From: Bog-473 sp963745175
Lineage (GTDB): Bacteria > Actinomycetota > Acidimicrobiia > Acidimicrobiales > RAAP-2
Assembly (NCBI GenBank): GCA_963745175.1
Contig: CAVUWK010000006.1
Coordinates: 372,001 to 436,000, forward strand
Length of the DNA: 64,000 bases
Direction of reading: 5' to 3'
Positions 28,795 to 35,709 of this stretch are shown here, piece after piece. The notes under the pieces were generated by a model, which was given only the letters and a program-made list of their open reading frames with translations, made no database searches and was not told where the DNA came from. The translations under genes were made by a program, and so were the position numbers. Each line of letters opens with the position of its first letter. Position 1 is the stretch's first letter.

Positions 28795-29945
28795 TCAACG
28801 AGGCGCAATTTCGACCACGTCGGCGCCCTCGTCCGTGGTGACGTTGAGCAGCGCGCCGAGACGGTCCGCGACTTCGCGATTCCGCTCGTTCGTGGCGTGC
28901 TGGTAGCGCAGTGCAGCCGTATGGGTGCTGTGCCCAAGCCGGTGCATCAGCTCCGGCAGCGTGGCGCCGGCAACCGCCGCCCACGTCGCGCCAGAGCCGC
29001 GGATATCGTGGAATTGCAAGCCCGACACGCCGGCCGTCCGGCAGGCATTGGCCACCGCGGGCGGAACTTGGTCCGCCGGAGCGGGTGGCCCTCGGGGCTG
29101 GTGAACACCAGGGCGCTGGGGCCGCCGCCGACGTACTGGCTCAGGTGGTCCCCGAGGATGGGGACGAGCTCGGCCGGGACGTCGACCGTACGGCCGCTGT
29201 CCGTCTTGGGCGACTTGAACACGGTCTTGCCACCGTTCAACTCGACGACCTGCTCGACGACGTGGATCTTCCGGTGGAGGAGGTCGACGCGCGAGCGCCG
29301 AAGGCCTGCCAGCTCTCCGAACCTCAGTGAGCACCAGGCGCCCAGGATGACGAGCGCGCGGTACTGGCCCTCGATGGCGTCAGCGATGGCGAGCACCTGC
29401 TCGGGCTTCGCCATGGGGCGCTCGGGAGCGGTCTCCGTGCCGGCGCCCTTGATCCGGCACGGGTTCGCGGGGATCTTCTCGTCGTCCACCGCGAGGTTGA
29501 GGATGGCGCGCAGCAGGCGGTAGGCCTTCGCGGGCTGGGTGCTCTCCGGATGCTCGGCCCTCGCCTCCGCGAGCCACGTCCGCACCGTCTCGACGGAAAC
29601 GTCATCGAGCGCGACGTCGCCGAAGGTCGGCTCGAGCAAGCGGCGCCAGAGCAAGTCGTACAGTTCCGCGGTGGTGGGGGAGAGCGGCTTACCGTCACGT
29701 CCTGCGCCGAGAGCGAGCCAGCGCTTGGCGTAGGCGCCCACGGTCTCGCGGCTCGGCTCCGGTGGCCGCCAGTTCCCCTTGACGAGGTCGGCCTGGATGG
29801 TCGCCAGCCACTCGTCGCAGTCGGCCACAGTGTCGAAGGTGGTCTCGCTGGCGCGGCGCTTCCCGTCCGGGGCAAGGTACGAGGCGCGGTAGTGCCCGGA
29901 TGGCAGCCGCCAGACGTTCCCGAATGTCCGGCGGCCCTTGTGTCA
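28795..29945 (-). pseudogene. tyrosine recombinase/integrase, frameshifted
   Basis: The phage-type integrase reads leftward toward the tRNA. The N-terminal AP2-like part (FGNVWRLPSGHYRASYLAPDG) and core-binding domain come first. The catalytic domain has Arg I in CSLRFGELAGLR. Near nt 29066 the frame breaks. The rest, from VANACRTAGV, lies in another frame with HDIR (His-x-x-Arg), LGHSTH and the nucleophile ALRYQHA, ending at 28795. One extra G in the ccgcgg tract restores a single protein. The extreme N-terminus also lacks an in-frame start: a TGA precedes HKGRRTFG, and ATG 29944-29946 is in another frame. It may be inactive or mis-assembled. Confidence 0.85.
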
Positions 29946-29954
29946 TCGAGAACT

Positions 29955-30086
29955 GTGGACGCTCTCTTGGCCACCTCAGTCCAACAAAGTCTCACTGGAA
30001 ACCTCAGGGGTAGGTGGGTTGGTGTCCTTTTGCTGGTGGTTGGGTTTGCCGCTGCATTCGCAGGCAGCGTCGTCGCCCTCGGCTAA
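29955..30086 (+). CDS. possible 43-residue single-pass membrane peptide
   Basis: GTG 29955 opens a short frame that ends in a strongly hydrophobic helix (RWVGVLLLVVGFAAAFAG) and stops at 30086. It lies just upstream of the integrase on the opposite strand, where small membrane proteins of integrated elements are common. No ribosome site is convincing and the first 20 residues are featureless. It could also be the 3' remnant of a longer gene. Low confidence. Confidence 0.3.
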   Translation: MDALLATSVQQSLTGNLRGRWVGVLLLVVGFAAAFAGSVVALG

Positions 30087-30483
30087 GTGGCCCAGTCAAC
30101 GCGAAACGACCCCGCCGAAGCGGGACGGCGTTCAGACGCGGAGCAGGGCTTCCCAGTGACCCTCCGGGAAGCCGCTCACGCACACCCCCGACGTGACTGA
30201 CGTAGGTGCACCCGAACTATGCCCACAAGGCCAGGCCCTGAAATCACCCGACCGGGTGTTTCCTCAATCGAGTGCGCCCTGACGCGAAGCGGCCCCCGAG
30301 TGCGCCAGTGAGAACTCGGGGGCCGTCGCCAAAGGGCCCAGCACTCTGGGAAGAGGAGCCGAACCCACTCCACCACTACCCACGGGGATGCAACCGAAAC
30401 GGCGGCGCTCAATCTGGGGGCGGGGTCACGGGGCGAGGGTAGACGCCCTTCGCGCTCCCGGATCTAGGTAGCGCCCCGAACCG
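30087..30483. other. non-coding gap inside the element
   Basis: No frame here looks coding on either strand. The stretch contains a small hairpin (CCCCGCcgaaGCGGG near 30109) and the strong 12-bp stem at 30290-30325. Short phrases such as gagtgcgcc are repeated around that stem. It may hold a terminator or a structured RNA, but nothing more can be supported. Confidence 0.4.
30290..30325. repeat. perfect 12-bp inverted repeat with 12-nt loop
   Basis: Arms CGGCCCCCGAGT (30290-30301) and ACTCGGGGGCCG (30314-30325) are exact reverse complements around a 12-nt loop. The stem is strong enough to act as a bidirectional terminator, though no T tract follows on either side. It lies in a non-coding gap between the integrase and the next coding-like segment. 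Confidence 0.6.
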
Positions 30484-30896
30484 GTGAAGTGGGGCAGGGG
30501 CGTACTTCTGAGCGAGTTCAGAACGAGTCAGGATTTAGCTAGGTCGGAAGAACACAACGGCTTGTGGGATGCAGCTCTCGATGCTCTGGGCTCCGACGAG
30601 GCGAACCGCTTTTTTCGCTTGACTGAGCTGGGAGCTGACATTTGCAGCCCGAGGCAAGTACGGGACTCAGGGCGGCATGCCCTCAGGCTCTGAATACCCA
30701 CTCCGGAGCTACAACGAGTTGCTGCACCGACCGGCAGCATGCAGATGTGCCAGCAGTGGGCGTACCGTACGGCGGATTCCTCGACGAGGCCTTCATCGCC
30801 ACGCTCCAAGCTGAGGCCGCCAGGGCTGACCGTCTGACCAACGTGGAAAACGCTGTGGGTCGTGGTTTGCGGAGCCTCGCTACGGAAGGTTCCTAA
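30484..30896 (+). pseudogene. unknown protein, apparently split by a frameshift
   Basis: A frame from GTG 30484 gives about 50 plausible residues (SQDLARSEEHNGLWDAALDA, then NRFFRLTELG). A second frame offset by one base takes over near 30640-30660 and ends at 30896 with an acidic/helical tail (GGFLDEAFIATLQAEAARAD). Joining them with one added base would give a soluble protein of about 135 residues. I recognise no family. The direction of the shift is the same as in the neighbouring broken genes. The region might also be non-coding. Confidence 0.3.
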
Positions 30897-31030
30897 CCGG
30901 CAGCATCGTACGGGGGCTGGTCCCTGGTGTGTCCTCGTGAGTGACCGCCCGCCGAGTATCGGCATTGATCTTGATCTAGCGTTGAGTCCTGGGCGTCACA
31001 CTGTCGCCGGTCACACGAAGGAGCGACTCA

Positions 31031-32194
31031 ATGACGATCCCTCATCGCGTGCTCGCCATCCTCGGCGCGGCGGTCCTCTGCCTCTCTATCACCGTCGCGG
31101 CGACGGCGGCCGGCGCAACACCGCCGAGCCAGCGAAATCAGGCCGGCTCGGCCATTTCGACGGACCAGCAGGAGGCGGTCGCGAGCTACAACACTCTCCA
31201 GCAGAACTTCTACGTCGCCCGTCAGTCGCTCTACCGAGGCACCTCGTGCGGCACCTATTCGTGCCTTTGGCCGTTCACCAACGCCTACGCCGGGACCGCG
31301 TACCTCTACGGCGCCCCGAACGGTGCTCACTATTCCTCCGACGTCGCTGCCCGCGAGACCGGTCTCGGCCACTACGCCGACCTGCTGGAGCACTCCCCCA
31401 CGGGCGCGGCACAGCCACCCGCCTACCAGTCCGCCGTGGCGCCGCCGCTCGGACCGGGAGGTGCCACCTACTACGACGACAACGCGTGGGTTGGGCTCGA
31501 CCTGATCCACGCCTACCTGCTGACTTCGAACCGGAACTACCTCAGCCAGGCCCAGAGCGAGCTCAACTTCATCATGTCCGGGTGGGACACGAACACCGCC
31601 GACGGCTGTCCCGGAGGCGTCTTCTGGGAGGACGCTGCAGCAAGCCAGCGCAACACCGCTGCGAACGGGGCCGGCGCAGAGCTCGCACTCGAACTGGACC
31701 GGCTCACCGGTAACACCCCGGACCTGGCATGGGCAACGACCACATACCAGTGGACGGTCACCTGCCTTCGAACCGCGAGCGGCCTGTACAACGACCATGT
31801 CAATCCCGACGGGAGCATCAACACGGCGATCTGGAGCTACAACCAGGGCGTGATGGTGGGCGCTGGCGCCTTGTTGTACCAGCTGACTGGGATCGCCACG
31901 TACCTGAACCAAGCGCAACAGACGGCCACCGCAGCCGTGTCCTACTTCGGCACCGGAACGGCGCTGGTCAATCAGGGGACGGCGTTCAACGCCATCTATT
32001 TCCGTAACCTGTACCTGCTCAATCAGGTGGTGCCCAATGCTGCATACGCCTCCGAAGCCCAGAGTTTCGCGTCCACTATGTGGGCACAACGCCAAGCCGG
32101 AACCGGACTGTTCAACCCCCAGTACGGCGTCAACGGGACCGCCCCCATGGTCGAGATCTACGCACTGCTGGCTGGGAGCCCACCCACGCCTTAG
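31031..32194 (+). CDS. secreted glycoside hydrolase family 76 protein (alpha-1,6-mannanase-like)
   Basis: The 387-residue precursor has a signal peptide (residues 1-27, ending near AAGATP). The mature part matches GH76 endo-alpha-1,6-mannanases: an (alpha/alpha)6 barrel with the paired catalytic aspartates in TYYDDNAWVGLDLI near residue 145. Other family patches are GGVFWEDAAASQRNTAANG, WSYNQGVMVGAGALLY and GTAFNAIYFRNL. It should cut alpha-1,6-mannan, for example from fungal walls or actinobacterial mannans, outside the cell. ATG 31031 follows gaaggagcg. It is the one clear metabolic cargo gene in the putative element and has no transporter or sugar-use partners beside it. Confidence 0.88.
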   Translation: MTIPHRVLAILGAAVLCLSITVAATAAGATPPSQRNQAGSAISTDQQEAVASYNTLQQNFYVARQSLYRGTSCGTYSCLWPFTNAYAGTAYLYGAPNGAHYSSDVAARETGLGHYADLLEHSPTGAAQPPAYQSAVAPPLGPGGATYYDDNAWVGLDLIHAYLLTSNRNYLSQAQSELNFIMSGWDTNTADGCPGGVFWEDAAASQRNTAANGAGAELALELDRLTGNTPDLAWATTTYQWTVTCLRTASGLYNDHVNPDGSINTAIWSYNQGVMVGAGALLYQLTGIATYLNQAQQTATAAVSYFGTGTALVNQGTAFNAIYFRNLYLLNQVVPNAAYASEAQSFASTMWAQRQAGTGLFNPQYGVNGTAPMVEIYALLAGSPPTP

Positions 32195-32566
32195 CGCAGC
32201 GCAGCGAGGAGGGCGCGCCGCGCGCCACGGGGTTTCGCAAGGCTGACTAAGAGCCTGGCCAACTAGCTCGAAAGTGCGTTAGGGGATAATAGGAGACGCA
32301 GATTTCCCGCAGTGCGACCGTTAGTACTTCGGCCGGCCGAACTCCCTCAGCCTCATTAGCCCGTGCAGGTGGTCCGGTGTCAGCGGCCGCCTTCGGACTC
32401 CGTGAGGGCGCTCTGCGCTTCGTTGAGATTCGCCTGGTCTTGTGAGAGCTGGGTGGCATCGCTCGAGACCAACTCCGCTGCGCTCCCGCGTGAGCAGTCG
32501 ACCGCCAAAGTGCGCCACATCCCAGTCAGGGTAACGAATAGACCTTCTGGCGGCGAGGGAACGCCC
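32195..32566. other. gap with a gene-fragment remnant
   Basis: No intact gene is seen. Near 32330-32380, read on the minus strand, is a degenerate copy of the 3' end of the small Cys/His gene found at 32567-32803 (PDHLHGLMRLREFG against PDHLDGLTGLRQFG). The 5' part of that copy is missing or unrecognisable. The rest shows no coding signature. Confidence 0.45.
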
Positions 32567-32803
32567 TCACGCCCGAGGACTCCCGAACTGTCGCAGCCCC
32601 GTCAGCCCGTCCAGATGGTCAGGACAGGCGCAGACTCGAAACCAGCGGTCGCCCTTCGGCGAGAACCAGCGTCCCGTCAACGATGGCGCCTCAGTGCAGT
32701 GCGTGGCCTGAAGCTGGGGATCGTGGATCATCCGCCAGCACTCGCCGGGCTGGGCGATGAAGGCGTCGGCGTATGGGTCGCCGGGCTGAGGCATCGGAGT
32801 CAC
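32567..32803 (-). CDS. small Cys/His/Trp-rich protein, copy 2 (intact)
   Basis: This 78-residue protein begins MTPMPQPGDPYADAFIAQPG. It has a spaced set of possible metal ligands: Cys in GECW, His-Cys in ATHC, Cys in RVCAC and His in PDHL. The core RWFSPKGDRWF is rich in Trp. The pattern C...HC...C..H suggests a small zinc-binding module, a type I have seen among unannotated actinobacterial island proteins. A frameshifted paralogue lies at 34275-34501 and a 3' remnant near 32330. The function is unknown. It reads opposite to the pentapeptide-type gene. Confidence 0.6.
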   Translation of the reverse strand: MTPMPQPGDPYADAFIAQPGECWRMIHDPQLQATHCTEAPSLTGRWFSPKGDRWFRVCACPDHLDGLTGLRQFGSPRA

Positions 32804-32972
32804 CCGGCGAGGGTGACCGCGGACGGGCCTGTCGTCACGGAGACCCGAACGCTACCCAGCGGTCTTACCTTGAGAACATTCGGACCGTTGCATCTCGCTC
32901 CGGATGACCTGGAGCGTGGAGCACAGGAGGGGCGTAGCCTCGCGCTCCTCTCCATACGACAGAGGATTTGCG

Positions 32973-34156
32973 ATGCTCCTATTCCCCTCAACGGACCTTT
33001 CTTCATATCTTTCTCTCGGAATAGCTGCTCTCGCCATCGTCGCATCTGTTGCCACAACCGGGTGACGCTCAGGCATACACGGGAGCTCGCGGAAAGCCAG
33101 TCGTCGGATCAGCGATATGCGTCAGCGGCCGAACAGTATGCGTCAGCGACGGAGCAGCTCGGGCATGAGCAGGCGGCCGTGCGACTGTCTGGGGTTCACG
33201 CCCTAGTTCGGTTAACCGATGACTGGGAGCCGCAGCGCCGAGCCGGAATTGATGTCCTATGCGCGTACCTCCGAATGCCCTATGACCCAGAGAGTGCACC
33301 GAAGGGAGAAAAAGAGGTTCGTCAAACAATCATCCGGCTGATTGGAAACCACCTTCGTTCGGATGCTCGCGTTAGTTGGAGCAATTCAGATTTGGACTTC
33401 ACCGGCGCAGTATTCGACGGTGGGGACTTCCACGAGGCGGTGTTCAGTGGAGAAAAGCTCAGCTTCCAAGGCGCGGCCTTCAGCGGTGGGTACGTCGACT
33501 TCCAAGGCGCGGCCTTCAGCGGTGAGGTCAGCTTCGGCGGTGCGACCTTCAGCGACGGCGAGGTCAGCTTCCGCGGTGCCACGTTCACCGGCCCAGAAGT
33601 CAGCTTCCTCCGTGCGGCGTTTCGGGGCGGGTTCGTCGACTTTACCGAGGTGACGTTCAGCGACGGGGTGGCCAATTTCACCCAAGCGACCTTCACCGGC
33701 GCAGTGGTCCAGTTCTGCCATGCGACCTTCACCGGCGCAGAGGTCCAGTTCAACGAGGTGACGTTCAGCGACGGGGTGGCCAATTTCTTGGGTGCGACGT
33801 TTCAGAGCGGGCACGTCCGCTTTCTCCATGCGACCTTCACCGGCACACAGGTCCTCTTCATGAGTAACCGTTTTCTCGGCGGGGAGGTCGACTTCTCTTT
33901 GGTGGAGCAATGGACAAAACCTCCGACAGGACTTGAGGGGGCGCCGAGACCGGGTCTTTATCTTCCCGAGTGGATAATAGACCTGGAGCCTTTTTACAGC
34001 CCTCCCGAAGGGTCTGACGCGCCAGAGCCACCGCCGCCGGAGCCGGAGCCTTTTTACAGCCCTGGAGGGTCTGACGCGCCGGAGCCACCGCCACCGGAGC
34101 CACCGCCGCTCGGACCCAAGAAAAGCCGAGACTGGTGGTCGTTTGGGCGCCGTTGA
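32973..34156 (+). pseudogene. pentapeptide-type repeat membrane protein, frameshifted after its N-terminal helix
   Basis: ATG 32973, behind agagga, starts a membrane helix (SYLSLGIAALAIVASVATTG) that runs into TGA at 33063. The next frame carries on with a helical domain (ATEQLGHEQAAVRLSGVHAL, then CAYLRMPYDPE). About 13 F-type repeats follow, of the form AxFSGGxVxF, which should fold as a right-handed quadrilateral beta-helix. The protein ends in a duplicated Pro/Glu-rich tail. One extra G at 33060-33062 restores the full gene of about 394 codons. This layout is a known Streptomyces-type family of unknown role, probably with the helix on the cytoplasmic membrane. Confidence 0.75.
33985..34110 (+). 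repeat. duplicated Pro/Glu-rich coding repeat
   Basis: Two near-identical units encode EPFYSPPEGSDAPEPPPPEP and EPFYSPGGSDAPEPPPPEP in the tail of the pentapeptide-type protein. The DNA copies (ggagcctttttacagccct and following) are almost the same, so the duplication is recent. It lengthens a disordered linker before the basic end RDWWSFGRR. Confidence 0.75.
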
Positions 34157-34274
34157 ATCCGCGTTGAATAGTGATGTGGGAACTGGTGTCGACTGGTGTC
34201 GCGTCGTGGGTGAGCCATGGAAGCCCCTTAGGGGAGTGCACCCATGGATACCTAGGGAGCTGCGCCATTGGCGT

Positions 34275-34501
34275 TTACTGAGGCCGCCCGAACTCTGGCA
34301 GGCACGTCAGGCCCTCAAGGTGGTCGGAACAAGCCCACACTTGAACCATCGGTCACCCTTCGGCGAGAACCAGCGGTCCGTCCATGACGGCTCCTCGACG
34401 CAATGCGTGGCTGGGAGTTGGCGGGAGTAGACCATCTGCCAGCACTGGCCCGGCTGGGCGATGAAGCCCGGACACGGATCGCCGGGCTGCGGCATGGCCA
34501 T
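34275..34501 (-). pseudogene. small Cys/His/Trp-rich protein, copy 3 (frameshifted)
   Basis: It starts MAMPQPGDPCPGFIAQPGQC and keeps ATHC and DRWFSPKGDRWF, so it is a clear paralogue of the gene at 32567-32803. After WF the frame breaks. The neighbouring frame gives QVWACSDHLEGLTCLPEFG and stops at 34275. One added base near 34351 would restore a protein of about 75 residues matching copy 2. At DNA level the two copies look roughly three-quarters identical by eye. As it stands the product would end in a short aberrant tail. Confidence 0.55.
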
Positions 34502-34811
34502 GGGCCGAGAGTAGGCTCACGCGGCATCAGGCGGTAGTGGGGGGCGGCGACCCGGCCGTACCACAGACCTCAAGCCTCCGCCCCTGCCCCTTCAATGCTG
34601 ACGATCCGGCCGCGGACCGAAGTAGAACCGATCGGATGGAACGTAGCAACGCACTGACAATGCTCAACGCGCGGTCCGTTTGATAGACCTTGAGTCAGGC
34701 CGCCACCTCGGTGGCCCAGACCGGCGCTGGGTTTATGGTTAGGTTCGCCCCTCCGACACACAGGAAGACGATCTGCGACGCCGACGGGGAACCGCATCCC
34801 TGAGCGAGGCC
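34502..34811. other. non-coding gap holding the candidate right attachment site
   Basis: No convincing gene. It contains the 12-bp repeat of the tRNA-Leu end at 34748-34759, preceded by ggttcg, which also resembles a T-arm fragment. It ends at the stop of the next membrane-protein gene. Confidence 0.4.
34748..34759 (+). repeat. candidate attR: second copy of the 12-bp tRNA-end repeat
   Basis: CCCCTCCGACAC matches 28696-28707 exactly. It is in the same orientation, 6.05 kb from the first copy, as expected for the far end of an element inserted at the tRNA. Bases outside the 12 do not match in register, so chance cannot be excluded in GC-rich DNA. Confidence 0.4.
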
Positions 34812-35615
34812 CTAGTCCCCGCATCCTGTTCCGGTTCCTATCTCCACGACCGTTTGTGTTGACAGGGGAACGATAGCGACAAAACCGTTGCCGATGTGTC
34901 CGTCATTTGTATGCCACTGTGCAACGTAGGCGTAAGAACCGTTCGTTCCTATCAAGTTGCCACTGAGGTAGTGCCGGCCATTCTGCTCTGCTCTGAAACT
35001 AGGTCCGCAGACTTTCACATCAGGAAGCAACGTACATGCAGCGATCGATGCCGCCACAAAGATAAAGACTGCTGTTCCAATAATGGTTCGAATGGCCAGA
35101 CTCTGATGCCGAATCGCTCTCGTGGTGGTCACGAACATTGCGATGACGCCTATGACACTTACGATCGATATGACGACCCAGGCTGGCCACGGTCCCCCTG
35201 TCAGATCGGATCGGACATGTCGAGCGGCAATGAATCGAAGGAGCAAACCGACGGCAGCGAAGATCAGTGTCGAAACGACAATGAGTGCAGCTCGCCACGA
35301 CGCGGTCGCGAACCGCTCACCTCGTTCGAGATGGGCCAGACCAATCGCCAAGAGGACTGCCGGTATCGACACTTGGATCAGCCCACTCCAAAGGTACAAA
35401 CTCTCTGGAAGTTGTCCCAACACCGCACTGAACGAAACTCGGAGATAAATCAACCGGAAGATCAGGCATAAGGCGCCACCACCCACGATGAGGGCAGAGG
35501 TCAAGGTGATGACGGCAGTGGCTTGAGCGACAACGTTGTCCCTGAGCCGAAGGGAGTCGGAGAGCCGTTCAGGATTCAAACCGGATGCATCCGTCGGGGT
35601 TGTGGGAACCGCCAC
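34812..35615 (-). CDS. unknown multi-pass membrane protein
   Basis: GTG 35615 gives 267 residues; the frame stays open upstream but that part is Arg/Pro/Thr-rich and looks non-coding. Five or so membrane helices are visible (for example AVITLTSALIVGGGALCLIF, LWSGLIQVSIPAVLLAIGLA, AALIVVSTLIFAAVGLLL). A C-terminal extracytoplasmic domain follows, with cysteines and a NGSYAYVAQW strand. No family is recognised. Base composition is lower in GC than the core genes, which suggests acquired DNA. It lies just outside the proposed right end of the element. Confidence 0.55.
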   Translation of the reverse strand: MAVPTTPTDASGLNPERLSDSLRLRDNVVAQATAVITLTSALIVGGGALCLIFRLIYLRVSFSAVLGQLPESLYLWSGLIQVSIPAVLLAIGLAHLERGERFATASWRAALIVVSTLIFAAVGLLLRFIAARHVRSDLTGGPWPAWVVISIVSVIGVIAMFVTTTRAIRHQSLAIRTIIGTAVFIFVAASIAACTLLPDVKVCGPSFRAEQNGRHYLSGNLIGTNGSYAYVAQWHTNDGHIGNGFVAIVPLSTQTVVEIGTGTGCGD

Positions 35616-35709
35616 CCGCTGAAATTTAGAGTCCTTACTTATTGGAGTGAGGGATCCCTCCCGCGCCGCTTCGTCCGGCTGGCCCTGTCCATCCGTCGCC
35701 TCGAAGTGT

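Larger units (their letters stand above)
28696..34759. mobile_element. putative integrated element at tRNA-Leu (about 6 kb)
   Basis: Three signs support an integrative element. A tyrosine integrase gene lies 89 bases from the tRNA 3' end. A 12-bp sequence from the tRNA end recurs at 34748-34759. The content between them is unlike the flanking core genes: small unknown proteins, a pentapeptide-type protein, a secreted glycosidase, repeated gene fragments and many broken frames. No replication, excision or transfer gene is recognisable, so it is probably a decayed or satellite element. The right boundary is uncertain because the direct repeat is short. Confidence 0.5.

Noticed and set aside
30528..30965. 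Minus-strand open frame of 145 codons in the island
   Set aside because: Composition is Ser/Cys/Arg-rich without structure; the plus strand gives a more protein-like, though broken, reading.
28700..34760. CRISPR array or restriction/defence locus in the island
   Set aside because: No regularly spaced direct repeats, no cas-like protein and no methylase or nuclease motif other than the integrase were found.
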